Origin: an uncultured Selenomonadales bacterium
GTDB lineage: Bacteria; Bacillota; Negativicutes; Selenomonadales; Selenomonadaceae
DNA: 11,533 bases
Assembly: GCA_946403735.1 (NCBI GenBank)
Contig: CAMJAZ010000016.1
Coordinates: forward strand, 1 to 11,533
Direction: 5' to 3'
The translations under genes and the position numbers were made by a program. Position 1 is the first letter of the stretch. Each line of letters opens with the position of its first letter. A model generated the notes under the pieces. That model searched no databases, was not told the DNA's origin, and saw nothing but the letters and a program-made list of their open reading frames with translations. Positions 6,386-11,533 of this stretch are shown in pieces.

Positions 6386-7568
6386 TAATATTTTCTCCTC
6401 TGTACTTAGCGATTGACGCGCAATCTTTATCGCCGCGTCCCGAAAGTGTTATGACAATAATTTTATCGGCTGAAAGATTCGGCGCAATTTTTTTCGCGTA
6501 AGCAACGGCGTGGGCTGATTCAATCGCAGGAATAATTCCTTCCGTACGTGAAAGATATTCAAAGGCTTGAACCGCTTCATCATCAGTTATCGGTACGTAT
6601 TCAGCGCGTTTAATATCGTGAAGGTGCGCGTGTTCGGGACCAATGCCAGGATAATCTAAGCCAGCGGAAATTGAATAAACTGGTGCAATGCCGCCGAATT
6701 TATCTTGACAGAAATAACTTTTCATACCGTGAAAAATTCCAGTACGTCCCGTGCTAATCGTCGCCGCCGTCTCAAAAGTATCAATGCCGCGTCCTGCCGC
6801 CTCACAGCCGATTAGCTTAACATCTTTGTCGTCAATGAAGTGCCAAAAACTTCCAATCGCATTTGAGCCGCCGCCTACGCAGGCAATTACATAGTCAGGC
6901 AATTTATTTTCAGCCGCTAAAGTTTGAGATTTAATTTCGCGTGAAATGACGGACTGAAAGTCACGAACAATCGTCGGGAAGGGGTGCGGTCCCATGACAG
7001 AACCTAAACAGTAATGGGTATCGGCAATTCTGCGTGTCCATTCGCGGAAAGCTTCGGACACAGCGTCTTTCAAAGTTGCCGTGCCGCTTTTAATCGGTAC
7101 AACGTCAGCGCCCAAAAGTTTCATACGGTAAACGTTCAACGCTTGTCTTTTCGTATCTTCTTCGCCCATAAAGACGACACATTCCATATTTAAAAGTGCC
7201 GCCGCCGTTGCAGTAGCTACGCCGTGTTGACCTGCGCCAGTTTCAGCAATTAAGCGCGTCTTGCCCATTTTTTTCGCCAGCAACGCTTGACCTAACACGT
7301 TATTAATTTTATGTGAGCCAGTGTGGTTTAAATCTTCACGCTTGAGATAAATTTTCGCGCCGCCTAAATCGCGTGACATTTTCGCCGCGAAATAAAGACG
7401 TGACGGTCTGCCAGCGTATTCATTAAAAAGTTTTTCAAGTTCGGCGGTAAAATTTTCGTCGCATTTATATTTTTCGTACGCCGCCTCAAGTTCAATAACG
7501 GCGTTCATCAAAGTTTCGGGGATGTATTGTCCGCCGAAAATTCCGAAACGCCCTTTTGGATTCGTCAT
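6378..7568 (-). CDS. trpB: Tryptophan synthase beta subunit
   Basis: TrpB is the PLP enzyme that condenses indole with L-serine to L-tryptophan in the alpha2-beta2 complex with TrpA. Seen: GRFGIFGGQYIPETL (6-20); LKREDLNHTGSHKINN (75-90), with the PLP lysine at 87 exactly as in the enterobacterial enzyme; AETGAGQHGVATA with Glu109; the PLP-phosphate loop GGGSNAIG; and GLDYPGIGPEH, SRTEGIIPA and TLSGRGDKD in the C-terminal half. Length 396 aa is normal for the standard TrpB1 type. The ATG at 7568 has AAGGAG 8 bases upstream. Only trpB and trpA are here; the remaining trp genes are not in the window, so the pathway is split or the cell salvages indole. The upstream gap contains palindromes that could affect its expression. 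Confidence 0.98.
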   Translation of the reverse strand: MTNPKGRFGIFGGQYIPETLMNAVIELEAAYEKYKCDENFTAELEKLFNEYAGRPSRLYFAAKMSRDLGGAKIYLKREDLNHTGSHKINNVLGQALLAKKMGKTRLIAETGAGQHGVATATAAALLNMECVVFMGEEDTKRQALNVYRMKLLGADVVPIKSGTATLKDAVSEAFREWTRRIADTHYCLGSVMGPHPFPTIVRDFQSVISREIKSQTLAAENKLPDYVIACVGGGSNAIGSFWHFIDDKDVKLIGCEAAGRGIDTFETAATISTGRTGIFHGMKSYFCQDKFGGIAPVYSISAGLDYPGIGPEHAHLHDIKRAEYVPITDDEAVQAFEYLSRTEGIIPAIESAHAVAYAKKIAPNLSADKIIVITLSGRGDKDCASIAKYRGENINE

Positions 7569-7599
7569 TTAAATTTCTCCTTCAATTCAGCTAAAAATT

Positions 7600-7627
7600 T
7601 TTATAAACTACTTTTTCTTTGGCGCAA
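7600..7627 (-). promoter_or_regulatory. Weak candidate promoter for trpBA
   Basis: On the - strand, TTGCGC (7627-7622), a 16-base spacer and TATAAA (7605-7600) would place a start about 25 bases before trpB. The -35 match is poor (3 of 6) and lies in the loop of a hairpin, so this is tentative. I saw no better candidate in the gap. Confidence 0.25.
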
Positions 7628-7638
7628 AGAAAAAGTAG
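7608..7638. repeat. Perfect 13-bp inverted repeat with GGCGC loop
   Basis: CTACTTTTTCTTT (7608-7620) and AAAGAAAAAGTAG (7626-7638) are exact reverse complements around GGCGC. As RNA on the - strand it would form a hairpin about 40 bases before the trpB ATG. A TTTAT-AAAAATTTTT tract, not a clean U run, follows it, so termination would be weak. It looks like a dispersed repeat or an attenuator-like structure. Confidence 0.75.
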
Positions 7639-7653
7639 CAAAAAGAAACATAG

Positions 7654-7757
7654 GCGGCATTTGTGCGCCTCGCGTTAAATGTTAAAGTAGTTAAACGTTA
7701 CACCGCGTCCATTTGCGCCAATATTTTAACCTTATAGCAGGCGCTTGGAAATGCCGC
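7654..7757. repeat. About 104-bp imperfect palindromic element (REP/MITE-like)
   Basis: The ends are inverted: GCGGCATTT (7654-7662) with GCGCCT (7665-7670) on the left, AGGCGC (7739-7744) and AAATGCCGC (7749-7757) on the right. Further in, GTTAAA (7681-7686) faces TTTAAC (7725-7730). The whole can fold on itself with small internal loops. There is no reading frame and no obvious target-site duplication. A small non-autonomous or structural repeat is likely; a regulatory leader for trpB is the alternative. Confidence 0.55.
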
Positions 7758-7810
7758 TCATTACCTTAATTTTAATTTAGAATTTACAAACAGCTCCCAC
7801 CAAATTTTAA

Positions 7811-7848
7811 TTTCATAAAATGTAATATTTCATAAAAATTATTACATT
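7811..7848. promoter_or_regulatory. Operator-like palindrome with overlapping direct repeat
   Basis: AATGTAATA (7819-7827) and TATTACATT (7840-7848) are exact reverse complements, 12 bases apart. TTTCATAAAA occurs twice, at 7811-7820 and 7828-7837, with a 17-base period. This combination is typical of a regulator binding site. It lies about 60 bases before the pdxY -35 box and could act on pdxY or, over a longer distance, on trpB. I cannot name the regulator. Confidence 0.4.
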
Positions 7849-7906
7849 GATTTGAAAAATTTGCAAGAAAAATTATGCAGAGTTTTTTTGTAGCATTAAA
7901 TCAAGC

Positions 7907-7935
7907 TTGACGATTGGAAGTTGAATTGCTAAACT
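7907..7935 (+). promoter_or_regulatory. Promoter of pdxY, possibly giving a leaderless mRNA
   Basis: TTGACG (7907-7912), a 17-base spacer and TAAACT (7930-7935) form a good sigma-70-type promoter. Only 7 bases (7936-7942) separate the -10 box from the ATG at 7943, so transcription should begin at or next to the A of the start codon. No ribosome binding site is present. Confidence 0.65.
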
Positions 7936-7942
7936 ACCGCTT

Positions 7943-8773
7943 ATGAAAAAAATTGCTTTAATAAACGATATAACAGGATTCGGGCGCTGTTCAATCGCGG
8001 TGGAACTGCCGATAATTTCCGCGCTGAAAGTTCAAGTTTGCCCGCTACCAACTGCAATTCTTTCCGTACACACTGGCTTTAAAAATTATTTTCTCGACGA
8101 TTACACCGACAAAATGACGCCGTACATTGAAAGTTGGCGGAAAAATAATTTGCACTTCGACGGAATTGCGACGGGCTTTTTAGGTTCAGACGCGCAGATT
8201 GAAATTGTTAGTAATTTTCTACGTGACTTTGACGCGCCGACAATGATTGATCCAGTTATGGGCGATCACGGAAAAATTTATGCGTCGTACACGCGGGAAA
8301 TGTGCGTTAAAATGCGCGGTCTGTTGAAGTTTGCAGATTTAGTGACGCCTAATCTTACAGAGGCTTGCGAACTTTTAAACGTTCCCTATCCAGCTGGCGG
8401 AATAATTTCTGATTCAGACGCGGCAACTATGGCAGAAAATATTGCGGCTAAAACTCGTGGCGGACGTGTTGTCATAACTGGCGTGACTTTCGATTTTGAC
8501 GACGGCAACAACATTTCAAATTTCATCTACGACAAGGGAAAAATTGACGTTGTGACTTCGCTAAAACTTGGAATTGACCGTTCAGGTACTGGCGACGTAT
8601 TCTTTGCGATTGTGGCGGCAAATTTTATCAAGGGAAAAAATCTTTGCGAATCAGTACGGCAAGCGGCAGACTTCGTGACAAAGTGCATTGTTCACGCGGA
8701 AATTTTAGGTTTGCAGTGGAATTACGGTTTACCGTTTGAAGAATTTTTGACAGAGTTAGTAAGTAGTCAATAG
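7943..8773 (+). CDS. pdxY: Pyridoxamine/pyridoxal kinase (PdxY/PdxK-type ribokinase fold)
   Basis: This kinase phosphorylates pyridoxal, pyridoxamine or pyridoxine with ATP in the vitamin B6 salvage pathway. Seen: KIALINDITGFGRCSIAVELPIISAL (3-13 and 14-28) with PTAILSVHTGF (36-46), which form the substrate side; DPVMGDHGKIY (103-113); TPNLTEACELL (135-145); VVITGV (176-181); and the anion-hole and catalytic motif SGTGD (214-218) with Asp218 as general base. Length 276 aa is normal. The family N-terminus begins right at this ATG, which supports the start despite the lack of a ribosome binding site; the promoter position suggests leaderless translation. The C-terminal residues LVSSQ and TAG stop are encoded by a short repeat. 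alaS follows after 39 bases and may be co-transcribed. The preferred vitamer cannot be told from sequence alone. Confidence 0.9.
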   Translation: MKKIALINDITGFGRCSIAVELPIISALKVQVCPLPTAILSVHTGFKNYFLDDYTDKMTPYIESWRKNNLHFDGIATGFLGSDAQIEIVSNFLRDFDAPTMIDPVMGDHGKIYASYTREMCVKMRGLLKFADLVTPNLTEACELLNVPYPAGGIISDSDAATMAENIAAKTRGGRVVITGVTFDFDDGNNISNFIYDKGKIDVVTSLKLGIDRSGTGDVFFAIVAANFIKGKNLCESVRQAADFVTKCIVHAEILGLQWNYGLPFEEFLTELVSSQ

Positions 8774-8780
8774 TTATTAG
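8755..8780 (+). repeat. Gene-end AGTTAGTAGT-type short repeat, copy 3
   Basis: GTTAGTAAGTAGTCAATAG and the following TTATTAG span the end of pdxY and include its TAG stop. The first 13 bases, GTTAGTAAGTAGT, are identical to 1567-1579 at the end of the condensation/cNMP gene. Confidence 0.65.
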
Positions 8781-8812
8781 GGTGTAGAAAATTTTTTTGG
8801 AGGAATGGTAAT

Positions 8813-11443
8813 TTGAAATTTATGACTGGAAATGAAATTCGTGAAGCATATTTAAATTTTTTTGCAGAAAAGCACGGACATTTACGTTTGCCGAGCGCGT
8901 CACTTATTCCGAAAGATGATCCTACGCTTTTAATGATTGGCGCAGGTATGGCACCGTTTAAAGCATTTTTTACGGGCAAGGTTACGCCGCCACGTCGGCG
9001 CATTACAACTTCCCAACGTTGCGTTCGTACTGGCGATATTGAAAACGTCGGCAGAACTGCGCGGCATCATACTTACTTTGAAATGCTTGGAAACTTTTCA
9101 TTCGGCGATTACTTCAAAGCGGAAGCAATTCCTTGGGCTTGGGAATTTTTAACCGAAGTTTGCGGACTTCCTAAAGAAAAATTATGGGTGTCGATTTATC
9201 CAAATGATGATGAGGCTGAAAAAATCTGGTTGCAACAGCCTGGCTTAAATCCCGCGCATATAGTCAAAATGGAAGATAATTTCTGGGAAATTGGCACGGG
9301 TGGACCTTGTGGACCTGATTCAGAAATTTACATTGACTTAGGAGAAGAGCGCGGCTGTGGTAAAGAAACTTGTGCGCCTGGTTGCGATTGTGATAGATAT
9401 TTAGAAATTTGGAACTTAGTTTTCACGCAATATAACAAAACTGAAGACGGCAAGTATGAACCGCTTGAACATAAAAATATTGATACGGGTTGTGGACTTG
9501 AACGCCTTGCATCTGTCCTGCAAAATAAGTTGACGAACTTTGAAACGGATTTACTTTTCCCAATTATTGAGTACGTCGAAACGTGTTGCGGCTTGAAGTA
9601 CGGCGACGACGCCCAAAAAGATATTTCCTTCAAAGTCATTGCCGACCATTCACGCAGTATGACTATCATGATTATGGATGGCATTTTACCTTCCAACGAA
9701 GGGCGCGGCTACGTTTTGCGTAGAATTTTACGCCGTGCAATTCGTCATGGTAGAATGCTCGGCATTAAAGACGCTTTCTTGGAAGGCGCAGTTGCCGCCG
9801 TCTACAAAATTTATAAAGATGTTCCTGACTTCGACGAACTCAAAGAAAAAATTGACTACATTAAAAAAGTTATTCGCATTGAAGAGGACAGATTCGCCGC
9901 GACGCTCGCTCAAGGTATGGAACTTTTGACGCGCGAAATTGACGCCGTTAAATCTGCGAATAAAACTGAAATTGACGGCAAATTTATTTTCAAACTTTAT
10001 GACACATACGGCTTTCCCTACGAACTCACCGAAGAAATTTTGGCTGAAAATAATCTCACGCCCGATAAAGCCGACTTTGATATTGCAATGGAAGCACAAC
10101 GTTTCCTTGCTCGTACCGCCCGTGCTGCCAATGCATGGGCTGAAATTCCCGACCTTTCGACCATTGACACGAAACATTTAAAAGTTGATGAAAATGTTAC
10201 AACGTCGAAAATTGCGGCGATTTGGCATAATGGAAAACTTGTCAATGAAATTCACGACGGCGACGACGCGGCGATAATTCTTGACGTAACGCCATTTTAC
10301 GCGGAAGGCGGCGGACAAGTTGGCGACGTTGGCGAAATTTTCGGCGAAGTTGGCAAAGTTAAAGTCTCCAACGCTAAAAAACTTCCTGACGGTACGGTTT
10401 ACCATGAAAGTTACGTTGAGGAAGGGCAGTTGAAAGTTGGCGAAACCGTCAAAATTGTTATCGACCGCGATAAAAAACTTTCATCTGCGCGGAATCATAC
10501 GGCAACGCATTTATTGCAAGCCGCGCTTAGAAAAATTGTCGGTGAACACGTTCATCAAGCTGGCTCACTTGTCACGCCTGAACGTTTACGCTTTGATTTT
10601 TCAAACTTTGAACCTGTCACTGCCGCGCAACTTGCTGAAGTTGAAAATTTAGTCAATGAAGAAATTTTGAAAGCCGTTGACGTTGAAATAAATCATATGA
10701 ACATTGACGACGCTAAAAAACTTGGCGCAATGGCATTGTTCGGCGAAAAGTACGGCGATATTGTCCGCGTCGTAAGCGTTGAAGATTTTAGCTGTGAACT
10801 TTGTGGCGGATCTCACGTAAAAAATATTGGACAGATTGGCAGATTTAAAATTGTCAGCGAAGGTGGCGTAGCGGCTGGCGTTCGTCGTATTGAAGCGATA
10901 ACTGGTCGTGCCGCGATTCAAGAGGCGAATCATCAGACGCAACTTTTAAATTCCGTGTCAAGTTTGTTAAAAGTTCGTGCTGATGATGTTCCCGCGCAGG
11001 TTGAAAAAATTTTAACTGAAGATAAAAATTTGAAAAAGGAACTTGATGAAGTTCACGCATTGAGGGAAAGAGCTGAAGCGCAAAAACTTTTAATGGGCGT
11101 CGAAGAAATTGGCGCGATTAAATTTTTATCTGGCGTTGCACAGGCTCGCGATATGGACGAACTTAGAAACGGCGTTGACTTCCTGCTTGATAAACTTGAT
11201 ACAGGCGTCGTCGTACTTGCGGCGGTAAATGACGGCAAAGTTAATCTCGTCGTAAAGGCTGATAAAAAAGCAGTTGCACTTGGCGTTCACGCTGGAAAAA
11301 TCGTCAAGGAAATTTCCAAACTTATCGGCGGCGGCGGTGGCGGTCGTCCTGATATGGCACAAGCTGGCGGCAAAAATCCCGAAGGTATTGCAAAAATGCT
11401 TGACGCGGCTAGAAAATTAATTGTTGACATTACTAAAAAATAA
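8813..11443 (+). CDS. alaS: Alanine--tRNA ligase
   Basis: AlaRS charges tRNA-Ala and hydrolyses mischarged Ser/Gly-tRNA-Ala. All four parts are present in 876 aa, the length of the E. coli enzyme: class II catalytic domain with HTYFEMLGNFSFGDY (86-100), NFWEIGTGGPCGPDSEIY (156-173) and the motif 3 GLERLAS (228-234); a tRNA-recognition helical region; the editing domain with the zinc-binding HTATH (562-566) and CELCGGSH (Cys661 and His668); and the C-Ala domain ending in GGGGGGRPDMAQAGG. The start is TTG 8813, with GGAGG (8799-8803) 9 bases upstream; the in-frame ATG 8822 lies 18 bases from it and would lose only three residues. It follows pdxY by 39 bases with no clear promoter between, and ends at a strong terminator. 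Confidence 0.98.
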   Translation: MKFMTGNEIREAYLNFFAEKHGHLRLPSASLIPKDDPTLLMIGAGMAPFKAFFTGKVTPPRRRITTSQRCVRTGDIENVGRTARHHTYFEMLGNFSFGDYFKAEAIPWAWEFLTEVCGLPKEKLWVSIYPNDDEAEKIWLQQPGLNPAHIVKMEDNFWEIGTGGPCGPDSEIYIDLGEERGCGKETCAPGCDCDRYLEIWNLVFTQYNKTEDGKYEPLEHKNIDTGCGLERLASVLQNKLTNFETDLLFPIIEYVETCCGLKYGDDAQKDISFKVIADHSRSMTIMIMDGILPSNEGRGYVLRRILRRAIRHGRMLGIKDAFLEGAVAAVYKIYKDVPDFDELKEKIDYIKKVIRIEEDRFAATLAQGMELLTREIDAVKSANKTEIDGKFIFKLYDTYGFPYELTEEILAENNLTPDKADFDIAMEAQRFLARTARAANAWAEIPDLSTIDTKHLKVDENVTTSKIAAIWHNGKLVNEIHDGDDAAIILDVTPFYAEGGGQVGDVGEIFGEVGKVKVSNAKKLPDGTVYHESYVEEGQLKVGETVKIVIDRDKKLSSARNHTATHLLQAALRKIVGEHVHQAGSLVTPERLRFDFSNFEPVTAAQLAEVENLVNEEILKAVDVEINHMNIDDAKKLGAMALFGEKYGDIVRVVSVEDFSCELCGGSHVKNIGQIGRFKIVSEGGVAAGVRRIEAITGRAAIQEANHQTQLLNSVSSLLKVRADDVPAQVEKILTEDKNLKKELDEVHALRERAEAQKLLMGVEEIGAIKFLSGVAQARDMDELRNGVDFLLDKLDTGVVVLAAVNDGKVNLVVKADKKAVALGVHAGKIVKEISKLIGGGGGGRPDMAQAGGKNPEGIAKMLDAARKLIVDITKK

Positions 11444-11463
11444 TTCGTAAAAAAAATTTTTAA

Positions 11464-11497
11464 TTCCGATGAAAAAATTCGTCGGAAATTTTTTTTT
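11464..11497 (+). terminator. Intrinsic terminator after alaS
   Basis: TTCCGATGAA (11464-11473) pairs with TTCGTCGGAA (11478-11487) through ten pairs, one a U-G wobble, around an AAAA loop. After one A, nine T follow (11489-11497). It lies 20 bases after the alaS stop. Confidence 0.92.
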
Positions 11498-11533
11498 GCG
11501 GTTAATAAATTTGAAGTTAGCGCGTATAACATA

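Larger units (their letters stand above)
7569..7942. other. Divergent trpB-pdxY intergenic region, 374 bases, no gene
   Basis: No convincing coding sequence lies here. From the trpB side it holds the trpB ribosome binding site, a perfect 13-bp inverted repeat (7608-7638), a ~104-bp palindromic element (7654-7757), an AT-rich stretch with an operator-like palindrome (7811-7848), and the pdxY promoter (7907-7935). I found no T-box or other riboswitch I could support, and no short leader peptide with tandem Trp codons. Confidence 0.7.

Noticed and set aside
7654..7757. T-box leader for trpBA or pdxY
   Set aside because: Fragments such as ACACCGCG on the + strand and TGGACGCGG on the - strand recall the T-box sequence, but the full TGGNACCGCG core is absent on both strands and no specifier stem or terminator/antiterminator pair could be drawn.
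7569..7942. trp leader peptide with tandem Trp codons
   Set aside because: No short reading frame with a ribosome binding site and clustered TGG codons was found upstream of trpB.
9728..10177. Long reading frames on the strand opposite alaS
   Set aside because: They lack ribosome binding sites and family resemblance; the codon pattern of alaS explains them as antisense shadows.
11502..11530. Promoter for a gene right of the window (TTAATA-17-TATAAC)
   Set aside because: The -35 match is poor and no downstream gene can be seen in the last bases to support it.

Overview
The window looks like ordinary chromosome from an AT-rich anaerobic Bacillota-type bacterium. Several genes use TTG or GTG starts behind strong GGAGG-type ribosome binding sites. 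The pyridoxamine kinase, AlaRS and tRNA dehydratase are of the kind seen in Bacillota. A futalosine-pathway menaquinone gene is present. My best guess for the class is Negativicutes (Selenomonadales-like), but this rests on general impression and not on a marker gene. No rRNA, tRNA, CRISPR array, transposase or phage gene was seen.

Layout. Left block (+ strand, 1-3535): the 3' part of a gene joining an NRPS condensation-type domain to a cyclic-nucleotide-binding domain; mqnA (chorismate dehydratase); a DUF805 membrane protein 1 base after mqnA; and a single-pass membrane protein with a 15-residue tandem repeat. A hairpin terminator at 3609-3639 separates this block from the convergent middle block. 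Middle block (- strand, 7568 to 3649): trpB-trpA, overlapping by 8 bases, then a divergent ftsZ with its own good promoter, then tcdA overlapping the end of ftsZ. Divergent gap (7569-7942): no gene, but a perfect 13-bp hairpin, a ~104-bp palindromic element, an operator-like palindrome and a pdxY promoter so close to the ATG that the mRNA may be leaderless. Right block (+ strand, 7943-11443): pdxY (pyridoxamine kinase) and alaS, closed by a strong terminator at 11464-11497. The last 36 bases (11498-11533) hold nothing I can name.

Most genes are housekeeping: last steps of tryptophan synthesis, first committed futalosine step, PLP salvage (PLP is the cofactor of TrpB), tRNA modification, tRNA charging and cell division. 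Points worth a second look are: (i) the condensation/cNMP fusion, whose HHxxxDG catalytic motif is entirely eroded; (ii) a short AGTTAGTAGT-type repeat at the 3' ends of three unrelated genes, exactly the three that stop with TAG; (iii) the divergent FtsZ outside any visible division cluster; and (iv) the structured trpB-pdxY intergenic region. I see no clearly new multi-gene defence or biosynthetic system; the fusion protein at the left edge is the nearest candidate and its neighbours lie outside the window.
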